31,238 nt of DNA from a virus: positions 1-31,238 of the IMG/VR virus record IMGVR_UViG_3300028287_000018; one strand, 5' to 3'. The notes under the pieces are model-generated. The model saw only the letters and a program-made list of their open reading frames with translations, searched no databases and was not told the DNA's origin. Of this stretch, positions 24,724 through 31,152 are shown piece by piece. The number at the start of each line of letters is the position of its first letter. Positions within the stretch are counted from its first letter, which is position 1. The position numbers and the translations under genes were made by a program.

Positions 24724-25176
24724 ATGGCATACAAAGGAAGATTCAGACCTTCAAACCCTCATAAATATAAGGGTGACCACACTAAGATTATTTATAGAAG
24801 TCTGTGGGAACTAAAGTTTATGAGAAAATGTGATGAGAACACTGGTATCGTTCAGTGGTCGTCAGAAGAGATAATCGTGCCTTATCGTAGTTTGATTGAC
24901 GGTAGAAAGCACAGATATTTCCCTGATTTTTGGATAAAAAAACTAAATAGTGATGTGGTACTCGTTGAGATTAAACCAATGAATCAGTCTGTACCACCAC
25001 AGAAGAAGTCTAAGGTGACAAAGAGATATCTCGAAGAAGTGAAGACATGGGGCACGAACTTATCCAAGTGGCGTGCTGCTCAAGAATATTGTGATGATAG
25101 AGGTTGGACATTCATGGTTCTGACCGAAAAAGGAGAGGCAAGAAGTTGGCGACAGTATTTGACGAACTCTTATTAA
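24724..25176 (+). CDS. gp4: Head completion protein gp4
   Basis: The start is set at ATG 24724 (MAYKGRFRPSNPHKYKGDHT), giving 150 residues, exactly the T4 gp4 length as I recall it. The in-frame upstream ATG at 24676 precedes the promoter and would lie outside the predicted transcript. Recognisable family features: YRSLWELKFMRKCDENTGIV, then WSSEEIIVPY, then HRYFPDFWIK and VVLVEIKP. The E..F..(W)..E, PDF and E-x-K arrangement resembles a PD-(D/E)XK nuclease core, with candidate residues in PDF and VEIKP. Gp4 acts late in head maturation, before tail joining. A nuclease activity for this family has been proposed; here it rests on motif pattern only. It heads the rightward operon. Confidence 0.93.
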   Translation: MAYKGRFRPSNPHKYKGDHTKIIYRSLWELKFMRKCDENTGIVQWSSEEIIVPYRSLIDGRKHRYFPDFWIKKLNSDVVLVEIKPMNQSVPPQKKSKVTKRYLEEVKTWGTNLSKWRAAQEYCDDRGWTFMVLTEKGEARSWRQYLTNSY

Positions 25177-25754
25177 GAGGTGTGAAGAAGGGTCAAATCC
25201 CTGCTCGCACTCAAAACGCACGAGAGTGGTATCGTGATGCCGCTAGGCGTACAGGTGCGCTTCAACCAGCAAAACTTGTAAAGTCTGACCCAGAGCGTGG
25301 TCGTTCACAGATTCGTGTGGGTGATATGTATCTGTATCAATACGATCCAAAATACAAGAAAACACTGCCTTATTATGATAGATTTCCTCTCGTGTTTCCT
25401 TTTAAGAAAGTTCCAAAAGGTTGGCTTGGTATCAACATGCACTATCTACCGCTACCTCTTCGTGCAAAGTTGATGGACAATCTATATGATCTATCATCAA
25501 ATAGAAAATACGATGAGTCTACAAGATTGCGTTTAAACTATGAAGTATTGAACGGTGCAGCAAAGTTTAAACTATTCAAGCCTACAATACATCGCTATTT
25601 GATTAGTAAAGTCGAATCAAGAATGATATATATAAACCCATCTGAATGGGACATTGCGTTGTTTCTACCTCTTGAGAGATTCTACGAGAATACATCACGG
25701 ATTAAAAAGGGTCAAGTTTATGCAGACTCCAGACAAATGATTGGAGGAAACTAG
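25146..25754 (+). CDS. Conserved T4-like phage protein of unknown role (202 aa), TTG start
   Basis: I place the start at TTG 25146 because a strong AAGGAGAGG lies at 25129-25137, about ten bases upstream. The ATG at 25104 has no such site and would lengthen the overlap with gp4. The protein then begins with ATVFDELLLRGVKKGQIPAR and EWYRDAARR. Conserved-looking segments follow: YLYQYDPKYKKTLPYYDRFP, then GINMHYLPLPLRAKLMDNLY, and a C-terminal IYINPSEWDIALFLPLERF. I recall relatives beside structural genes in marine T4-like phages, but not a proven function. In T4, gene 4 neighbours gene 2 (DNA end protector) and gene 3 (tail completion), so these are candidates by position. It is basic and soluble-looking, with no membrane segment. 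Confidence 0.82.
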   Translation: MATVFDELLLRGVKKGQIPARTQNAREWYRDAARRTGALQPAKLVKSDPERGRSQIRVGDMYLYQYDPKYKKTLPYYDRFPLVFPFKKVPKGWLGINMHYLPLPLRAKLMDNLYDLSSNRKYDESTRLRLNYEVLNGAAKFKLFKPTIHRYLISKVESRMIYINPSEWDIALFLPLERFYENTSRIKKGQVYADSRQMIGGN

Positions 25755-25756
25755 TA

Positions 25757-26515
25757 ATGGCGTTTAATGTAGCAGATTTCAGAGCGCAAATATCTAAATC
25801 TAAGTTTGGCGGGCTTGCTCAATCAAACAAGTTTATTGTACGAATTACACCACCCCCTAAAGTGTTTGCTGGCGTTGGTGATTCCTTTCCTACAATGGAA
25901 GAGTTGACCTTCTTCTGTAGCACTACAAATTTGCCCGGTAAGACCGTCAACACATTTGATTACAAGCCTTTAGCTTATGGTCAAGTGAATAAGATGCCAA
26001 TCTCCCGTTCGAACGATTCGTTCACAACAACATTTTTTGGTGATTCAAATTATCTGATAATGGGCTTCTTTCAGCGATGGTTAAACTTCATCGTACAAGA
26101 TGGTGGTGAAGTTTTTGATAATAGAGGCTATAGAGAGATTGGATATAAAGAAGACTATTCTTGTTATATAGAGATTATTGGGTATGACCATGATAGCCAA
26201 GAAAAAGTAAGTTATACTCTGTATGAAGCATATCCAACACAGATTGGTGCAGTTCAAATGGGATGGGAGCAAAACGATACGTTAATTCAGATTCCTATTG
26301 AGTTTACATATGATGATATGATCATAACAAGAGAATCAGTTAATGCTTCTGACTTCACACCAGCTAGAACACCAGTAGGCTTGTTCACGAGAATAGCACA
26401 AGCAGCATCTATTGTTGGTGTGATAAATACAGTTAAACGACCTCGAAATATACAAGATTTGATTAATCAAGGAACTACAATCCGAACTCTAGGAAGAGGA
26501 CTCGGAGTACTTTAA
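25757..26515 (+). CDS. Tail-tube-fold protein, candidate gp54-type tube initiator
   Basis: 252 residues. GGAGG lies about nine bases before the ATG, overlapping the end of the previous gene. The N-terminus (FRAQISKSKFGGLAQSNKFI, then VRITPPP) is followed by ELTFFCSTTNLPGKTVNTF, SNDSFTTTFFGDSNYLIMGF, YPTQIGAVQMGWEQNDTLIQ and IPIEFTYDDM. This series (thread into FxCxxxxLPG, an F/W strand, then YPTxIGxxxxxW, then a final strand) is that of gp19-like tail tube proteins. T4 gp54 and gp48 share that fold and continue the tube into the baseplate. The C-terminal 50 residues are a basic extension beyond the fold. Because the major tube gp19 normally neighbours gp18 sheath, which is not here, a gp54-like initiator role is more likely, by inference. 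Confidence 0.75.
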   Translation: MAFNVADFRAQISKSKFGGLAQSNKFIVRITPPPKVFAGVGDSFPTMEELTFFCSTTNLPGKTVNTFDYKPLAYGQVNKMPISRSNDSFTTTFFGDSNYLIMGFFQRWLNFIVQDGGEVFDNRGYREIGYKEDYSCYIEIIGYDHDSQEKVSYTLYEAYPTQIGAVQMGWEQNDTLIQIPIEFTYDDMIITRESVNASDFTPARTPVGLFTRIAQAASIVGVINTVKRPRNIQDLINQGTTIRTLGRGLGVL

Positions 26516-26531
26516 CGGAGTGATTTAAACT

Positions 26532-27242
26532 ATGGCATTACCTAAAATTGACACACCTATCTTTACACTAAAGCTGCCATCATCGAACGGGAAAAAGAAC
26601 ATTAAGTTTAGACCGTTCACCGTGAGAGAAGAGAAAATTCTTCTGATGGCAGCACAAGGAGAAGGTGATGAAGCAACATTAGATGCAATCAAGCAGGTCA
26701 TCAACAACTGCTTACACACAGAAATTGATATTGATGATTTACCAACATATGACATTGAATATATCTTTGTAAATTTGAGGGCTAGGTCTATAAATAATGT
26801 GATAGAATTAACACTAACAGATGATAAAGACGAACAAATATATAATGTTCCTGTCAACATTGATGATATCAAAGTAGTGTTTAACAAAGACCATAAGTAT
26901 GTTATCGAATTAAACAAAAATATTTCAATCACGTTAAGAGACCCAAACTATAACGTGGTGCAAAAACTTTCTTCTTATAAGCAAGATGATGATGCTATGA
27001 TGGAAATGGTTATCTCTACCATCGATAAGGTACTGGTTGGTGAAGATGATGTTCTGTTGATGAAAGACCACACGAGAAAAGAACAAGAAGATTTTATTAA
27101 TTCATTGTCTTCTCAAAACATGCGTGATATTGAAGAATTCTTGAATACGCTTCCCAAACTCTCGCATACTGTTGAATATGCAAGAGAAGATGGTACGAAG
27201 GTTGAAAAGGTTGTTGAAGGGATGCAAAGTTTTTTTACTTGA
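26532..27242 (+). CDS. gp26: Baseplate hub/tail assembly protein gp26 (T4_baseplate family)
   Basis: 236 residues (T4 gp26 is 208). The N-terminus (MALPKIDTPIFTLKLPSSNG, then IKFRPFTVREEKILLMAAQG) and DLPTYDIEYIFVNLRARS are the hallmark of the T4 gp26-like family. It is needed for hub assembly and, in other tailed phages, proteins in this position act as tail assembly chaperones that bind the tape measure. GGAG precedes the ATG by about 11 bases. The last codons are AGT TTT TTT ACT TGA, giving an in-frame T_TTT_TTT slippery heptamer; a -1 shift enters the following ORF. An exact TATAAATA lies inside it at 26789, probably by chance. Confidence 0.92.
   Translation: MALPKIDTPIFTLKLPSSNGKKNIKFRPFTVREEKILLMAAQGEGDEATLDAIKQVINNCLHTEIDIDDLPTYDIEYIFVNLRARSINNVIELTLTDDKDEQIYNVPVNIDDIKVVFNKDHKYVIELNKNISITLRDPNYNVVQKLSSYKQDDDAMMEMVISTIDKVLVGEDDVLLMKDHTRKEQEDFINSLSSQNMRDIEEFLNTLPKLSHTVEYAREDGTKVEKVVEGMQSFFT
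27230..27236 (+). promoter_or_regulatory. Candidate -1 ribosomal frameshift site (T_TTT_TTT)
   Basis: Seven consecutive T lie so that the gp26 reading frame splits them as T TTT TTT, the X_XXY_YYZ geometry of a -1 slippery site, six bases before the gp26 stop. After a -1 slip the ribosome reads TAC TTG and then continues into the ATG of the 57-aa ORF with no stop, giving a 294-residue fusion. A weak all-A/T 8-bp hairpin (arms 27252-27259 and 27267-27274) lies 15 bases downstream. TGATG at 27240-27244 also allows stop-restart. Confidence 0.55.
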
Positions 27243-27415
27243 TGATGATCCATAATAATATCTCTAATTATTATAAGGTCATCTTTTCCCTAGTACAACA
27301 TCATAACTATTCTATAACTGAACTTGAGAATTTAATACCGTTTGAACGTGACTTATATGTTGAAATGCTTATTGATCATATTGAAGAACAAAATGCAAAA
27401 CAACAACAAGGATAA
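27242..27415 (+). CDS. 57-aa ORF overlapping gp26 stop; tail chaperone extension or gp51-like small protein
   Basis: ATG 27242-27244 overlaps the gp26 TGA (TGATG), in the -1 frame. The product begins MMIHNNISNYYKVIFSLVQH and contains ELENLIPFERDLYVEMLIDH, ending in EEQNAKQQQG. The F-E-R-D-x-Y-x-x-M-L-I-D pattern resembles the short second chaperone frame (lambda gpT / T4-like equivalents) that lies between chaperone and tape measure genes. It may be made alone by translational coupling, or as the C-terminal extension of gp26 by -1 frameshifting at the T7 run six bases before the stop. T4 has gp51 as a hub-assembly factor; equivalence is a guess. AAGGA near its end serves as ribosome site for the next gene. 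Confidence 0.8.
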   Translation: MMIHNNISNYYKVIFSLVQHHNYSITELENLIPFERDLYVEMLIDHIEEQNAKQQQG

Positions 27416-27421
27416 CGTCAA

Positions 27422-27808
27422 GTGTCTGAAGAAGAAACGAACACCGTCACCATTGACGCAGCGGCTTTGCCTGGTGCTGATGCAAATGGTGACGGTCACG
27501 TCTCACAAGAAGAGATGGATATGTACCTTGAGTTTAAGCGTAAAGAGTTGGAAGACGCTGATGCTCGTAGAGATGCAATGAGGCAGATGACTTGGTTTGC
27601 TTTGTTTGGAATGCTTCTGTATCCGTTTAGCATCTTCTTCACTTCGTTATTTGGTGTAGACAAAGCAGCAGTGATTATTGGTAACATTGCACCAACATAC
27701 TTTGTAGCAATCTCTGCACTTGTTGCTGCTTACTTTGGTGCTAATGCATACAGTGATAAGAAGGGTAGTAAACCACCTAGTAAACCATCAACACCTGTTA
27801 AGAAATAA
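27422..27808 (+). CDS. EF-hand plus two-transmembrane-helix protein
   Basis: GTG start at 27422, supported by AAGGA about nine bases upstream and lying seven bases after the previous stop. 128 residues. Residues 20-31 are a canonical calcium-binding EF-hand loop, DANGDGHVSQEE, with D1, N3, D5, G6, V8, S9 and E12 in place. A charged helix follows (about 33-55), then TM1 about 57-78 (WFALFGMLLYPFSIFFTSLF) and TM2 about 84-108 (IGNIAPTYFVAISALVAAYF), then a Lys/Pro/Ser-rich tail. By layout the N-terminus and C-terminus probably share one side of the membrane, likely the cytoplasm. It sits between the tail chaperone and the tape measure. Possibilities are a holin-like or membrane-anchoring protein; function unknown to me. 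Similar proteins seem to occur in marine T4-like phages. Confidence 0.85.
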   Translation: MSEEETNTVTIDAAALPGADANGDGHVSQEEMDMYLEFKRKELEDADARRDAMRQMTWFALFGMLLYPFSIFFTSLFGVDKAAVIIGNIAPTYFVAISALVAAYFGANAYSDKKGSKPPSKPSTPVKK

Positions 27809-27883
27809 CTTACTCTAAACATCATTAGCGATAACGCTATTATACCATGTTTGGAGAAAAAGTCAATAGGAAAATAGAAGAAA
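27809..27883 (+). promoter_or_regulatory. Leader before tape measure gene with small inverted repeat
   Basis: This 75-base gap is the longest in the rightward operon. It holds a 5-bp inverted repeat, tagcg-ataa-cgcta (about 27827-27840), then an A/G-rich run with AGGAAAA and GAAG before the ATG at 27884. No TATAAATA is present. The hairpin is too small for a convincing terminator; a role in separating or tuning tape-measure translation is possible. Confidence 0.3.
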
Positions 27884-29572
27884 ATGGCTGAAGCAACATT
27901 AAATGACGTAACTAATGCGATTGAAGCAAGCAATAAAAACCGAAGCACCCAACAAAAGTTTTCTGAATTTAATGAATATAGACGAAATAAATCGAACGGA
28001 AAAATTTTAAATTCATTAGTTAATGAAGTAAAAGCATTAATGCTTCCGGCACAAACATTAGTTAAAGAATTCAAAATATTATCTTCTGCTCAAATTGATT
28101 TTATTAAATTAATGGGAGCAAAATTTGAACTGGATGAAGAGTTACGGAAGAGACAAGATAGATTAAAATTGTTGACCTCGCCCACATCCAAAGGATTTGA
28201 CTTGTCAAGTCTTCCAAAGAGTGCTTTTTCAAAGATATTTGGTAGCTTGAGTAAAGGCTTCTCTGGTATTATTGAGGTTCTTAAAAAAAACAAATTAGGT
28301 ATTTTGACCTTAGCCCTTGGTGGTCTTTTAACTGTTATGGCGCTTTTTCCAAAAAAGTTTAAAACATATGTACAAGAACCATTAGCGGATTTAATAGGTA
28401 TATTTTCAGGCGGAGGCAATGACCCAACGACAATGTTCGGAAAAGGCGTTAAGTCTTTAAGAGACTTTATGTCAACTATCGGTGATATTTTTGGTACGAA
28501 GGTAGAAGGAGCGGGATGGGCTATAGGTCTAGCGAGTACCATTGCTGTATTAAGTAAAGCCGGTATACCTACCTTTGGTGTAGGTAAGCTGGCTATTACA
28601 GGCCTTAAAGGAGTTTTGGCAGTGATAACGGCGTTCCCCCCCGTATTTGCGGGAATAGCTGCCGTAGCCGGCATTTATGCAGCCCTCGAATTGCTAAGAG
28701 ATATTGCAGTCAATGATGAACTGGAAATACTTGAAGAGCAAAGAGAAAAGTTGCGTGACGCTGTAGCGAGCGAAGATGCGAAAGCAATCGCAGGTGCTGC
28801 TGCACGGTTGCGAGAAACTATGAAAAGGCTGGAAGACACTGGCTTAACAAGGTCTCAAGCTATTAGAGATAAAATGGTAGAGACCCAAGAAGAATTATCC
28901 ACTATTGCGAATAAAAATCAAGCGGAGGCCCTTGCTAAACTTAATGAGGTAACTTCACTAGCAGCAAATAAAGCAGTAACAAAACAAATTGTTCAAGATT
29001 TAAAAATAGGCGCTTCTGCTGCGTTTGACACACTTATTCAGGATAAAGCCAATACGAATGCACAAGTTGCAGAAGTAGAAAGACAACTTGGCTTAATTGA
29101 TCAGAATACATCACTGTCAGATTCCGATAAAAAATTGTTGGTAGATTCAATACTTAGCGTAGCTCGGAAGAGGTTCGATAGTAAGTTTGACACGGCTATA
29201 GACAAGGAAGGCGGCATGATGGATGTGCGGTTCAAGGCCGCACGTGAAAAACGATTGAAGTACGACATGTTTGGCGAGATGGCTGGAGAATCCCCTGGCG
29301 ATATTGTCGATAAGACCATGAAAGAACTAAAAGAAAGGGGTACAAAAGTGAATGCTGTTGCGGCTCAAAAGGCTGAAAATCAAGCAGCACAACTTGCCGC
29401 AAATGCTAGAAGACGAGGCGGCGGGACGGATGCCAATATCATTGCCGCACCAACAACTAATGACAGTCGTGACCAAAGTAGTAAAATTTATAACTATACT
29501 TTCTATTCAACGGATAGTAAAAGAGGTGGACCTGGCACCAATCGTAGATACCAGGTTCCCGCTAGTTTTTAA
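27884..29572 (+). CDS. gp29: Tail length tape measure protein gp29-like
   Basis: 562 residues (T4 gp29 is 590). Almost wholly helical: charged N-terminal helices (about 1-110), a hydrophobic region at about 135-160 (LGILTLALGGLLTVMALF) and further hydrophobic stretches at about 215-275 (WAIGLASTIAVLS; PPVFAGIAAVAGIYAALELL). These are followed by charged coiled coil (LEILEEQREKLRDAVASEDA onward) and a short C-terminal YNYTFYSTDSKRG segment. This is the usual tape measure pattern: coiled coil fixing tail length, with membrane-active segments for DNA delivery. Position just downstream of gp26 and its -1 frame partner supports the call. Some stretches have higher G+C than the A+T-rich start of the gene. 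It ends in the shared terminator. Confidence 0.85.
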   Translation: MAEATLNDVTNAIEASNKNRSTQQKFSEFNEYRRNKSNGKILNSLVNEVKALMLPAQTLVKEFKILSSAQIDFIKLMGAKFELDEELRKRQDRLKLLTSPTSKGFDLSSLPKSAFSKIFGSLSKGFSGIIEVLKKNKLGILTLALGGLLTVMALFPKKFKTYVQEPLADLIGIFSGGGNDPTTMFGKGVKSLRDFMSTIGDIFGTKVEGAGWAIGLASTIAVLSKAGIPTFGVGKLAITGLKGVLAVITAFPPVFAGIAAVAGIYAALELLRDIAVNDELEILEEQREKLRDAVASEDAKAIAGAAARLRETMKRLEDTGLTRSQAIRDKMVETQEELSTIANKNQAEALAKLNEVTSLAANKAVTKQIVQDLKIGASAAFDTLIQDKANTNAQVAEVERQLGLIDQNTSLSDSDKKLLVDSILSVARKRFDSKFDTAIDKEGGMMDVRFKAAREKRLKYDMFGEMAGESPGDIVDKTMKELKERGTKVNAVAAQKAENQAAQLAANARRRGGGTDANIIAAPTTNDSRDQSSKIYNYTFYSTDSKRGGPGTNRRYQVPASF

Positions 29573-29578
29573 ACAAAA

Positions 29579-29604
29579 AAAGGGGAGCTAAAAAGCTCCC
29601 CTTT
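29579..29604. terminator. Bidirectional intrinsic terminator between tape measure and gp32
   Basis: Perfect 11-bp stem aaaggggagct / agctccccttt (29579-29589 and 29594-29604) with an aaaa loop. For the leftward gp32 transcript the stem is followed by a run of T (complement of the A run at 29574-29580), an excellent intrinsic terminator. For the rightward transcript the T run is shorter (tttctct), so termination is probably weaker. It lies between convergent stops at 29572 and 29608. Confidence 0.93.
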
Positions 29605-29607
29605 CTC

Positions 29608-30537
29608 TTAGTCTTCAGCCAACTTCTTGAAGAACGATAAACTATCATCATCCTCATCATCATTGGTCATTGCCCACGACGGCGATGAATCTTCAGTCTT
29701 GCGTTCAGGAGCAGATGCTTCCTTGAACTGAGGCTTGAAGTCCATCACCGCCGGCTCGTCTTCCTGAGCGGTCGTTTTGGGTGCGTGTGAACCGCCATCA
29801 AGAGCGAGTACCCGATAGAGTTTAGTCTTCAGGTCATCATAGCTCTTGAAGTTCTTAGGATCGACGAGTTCTTGTAGGGAGTGCTGCGACTTCCAGATAC
29901 GCTCCATCTCATCATCATCAGTGAGAAGAGGACTAGCAGAAGAGAAGTCAGAACGATCATAGTTACGATATCCTTCTACATTACGAATCTTGAGATTGAA
30001 GTTTGCGCCTTCCCAAAAGTCAAAAGGATTCACTGGAGTTTCATCTTCAAACTGAGGATTCATTGCTTCGTTCAGCTTGTCGAAAATCTTCTTGCCATAC
30101 TGATAGAGAAAGACACTACCTTCGTTCTCAGGTTTGGCGGAATCCTTCACGATATAAACGTTAGAGAAATACTTCAGACGGCGCTTCTGCTTACGAGCAA
30201 TCTCCTTATCAGAGTCAACACCAGAGTTCCAAAGCGTAGAGTTGTACTCAGACACTGGATCATCTTGACCGATTGATGTGAGAGAGTTCTCAATATACCA
30301 ACCACCTGGACCTTGAAAGCCGTGGTCCCAGAGACGAACGAAGGGCATATCTTCTCCGTCAGGTGCTGGAAGGAAGCGTAGTACAGCATAGCCATTACCA
30401 GCCTTATCGACCTGTGGCTTCCAGATACGGTCATCACCGTATGTCTGCTTTGCTTGATTACCGTTCAACTTCTGAAGTTGAGCGTTTAGCTTGTCAAAAG
30501 AGTTCTTTTGAGTCTTCATTTGTGCGAATGCGTTCAT
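29608..30537 (-). CDS. gp32: Single-stranded DNA-binding protein gp32, lacking zinc cysteines
   Basis: 309 residues (T4: 301). N-terminal basic/LAST-like segment (about 1-30: SFDKLNAQLQKL), then the OB-fold core: YAVLRFLPAPDGEDMPFVRL, WDHGFQGPGGWYIENS, KYFSNVYIVKDSAKPENEGS, YGKKIFDKLNEAM and WEGANFNLKIRNVEGYRNYD, all aligning with T4 gp32. The acidic C-terminus (TNDDEDDDSLSFFKKLAED) is the partner-binding tail for polymerase, helicase loader and recombination proteins. In T4 a His and three Cys bind zinc; here the matching stretch reads SLTSIGQDDPVSEYNSTLW with no Cys, so zinc is not bound as in T4. AAGGA lies before the ATG. Upstream is gp59, its known partner. Confidence 0.95.
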   Translation of the reverse strand: MNAFAQMKTQKNSFDKLNAQLQKLNGNQAKQTYGDDRIWKPQVDKAGNGYAVLRFLPAPDGEDMPFVRLWDHGFQGPGGWYIENSLTSIGQDDPVSEYNSTLWNSGVDSDKEIARKQKRRLKYFSNVYIVKDSAKPENEGSVFLYQYGKKIFDKLNEAMNPQFEDETPVNPFDFWEGANFNLKIRNVEGYRNYDRSDFSSASPLLTDDDEMERIWKSQHSLQELVDPKNFKSYDDLKTKLYRVLALDGGSHAPKTTAQEDEPAVMDFKPQFKEASAPERKTEDSSPSWAMTNDDEDDDSLSFFKKLAED

Positions 30538-30561
30538 GTATATTTTCCTTGTATGTGCGAT

Positions 30562-31152
30562 TTATCCAAAACGATCAAGCAATGTTTGTTTCATTACTGA
30601 TCTATCATATTGTAGAAACGGTTTGTATTTACTACTCTTAGAGTATACAACCTCCCAGATGATTTGTAAAGCTATTTTTGAGTTCCAATGCTTAAAAATA
30701 TCTAGAACGTCGTCGAGTATAATCAGCGATTCCAGTGAAAAACGTTTAGCAATAACTTCGTTTAACAATGGCGGGTGCTGACCATCTACCACTTTAAAGT
30801 TAGAGTCAAAATCTTCGTCTAATGTTCGTATCTCCTGTTTGAAGTGATATGATAGTGATTGAATTTTCTTCGACCACTGCTTATATATATCGTCACTTTC
30901 GGTTGTTAGCAGGTCTCCAACCCATATCTTCTTGTCAGAGTTGACCATGTTAGCAACGATATAATTCTTGTAATCATTATGTTTTGATAACTTATAGAAC
31001 TGAAACTTATCCTTTCGAATCTCGAACGACTGCGGAGAAGCATTTACCTTGCCGTTGTACTTGAAATAGTCATACGACGAGGTAAAATGCCTCTGTAGTG
31101 CTAGATACGCAATGTATGTTTCATATGCGTCTCTGGTCGAGTATGAGGTCAT
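30562..31152 (-). CDS. gp59: DNA helicase loader gp59
   Basis: 196 residues (T4: 217). Family features compared with T4 from memory: YETYIAYLALQRHF, then YDYFKYNGKVNAS (T4 has YDVIKYNW), RKDKFQFYKLSKHND, VANMVNSDKKIWVGDLL (T4 has ANQDAWIGDI), and the C-terminal SLESLIILDDVLDIF (T4 has SFETFILLDSFLNI). Gp59 loads the gp41 helicase onto forks and gp32-coated DNA. Gene order 33-59-32 is as in T4. Its ATG overlaps the TGA of the upstream gp33-like gene (ATGA), implying coupled translation. It lies 24 bases before gp32. Confidence 0.92.
   Translation of the reverse strand: MTSYSTRDAYETYIAYLALQRHFTSSYDYFKYNGKVNASPQSFEIRKDKFQFYKLSKHNDYKNYIVANMVNSDKKIWVGDLLTTESDDIYKQWSKKIQSLSYHFKQEIRTLDEDFDSNFKVVDGQHPPLLNEVIAKRFSLESLIILDDVLDIFKHWNSKIALQIIWEVVYSKSSKYKPFLQYDRSVMKQTLLDRFG

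Noticed and set aside
26789-26796. Plus-strand TATAAATA inside gp26
   Set aside because: It encodes Ser-Ile-Asn in the middle of gp26, with the next start about 450 bases away; possible but unsupported.
26525-26932. Minus-strand 135-aa frame opposite gp26
   Set aside because: Antisense to a clearly recognised gp26; Ser/Leu-rich composition typical of a shadow frame.
28090-28674. Minus-strand 194-aa frame opposite the tape measure gene
   Set aside because: Proline-rich antisense shadow of a helical protein; no ribosome site and no recognisable domain.
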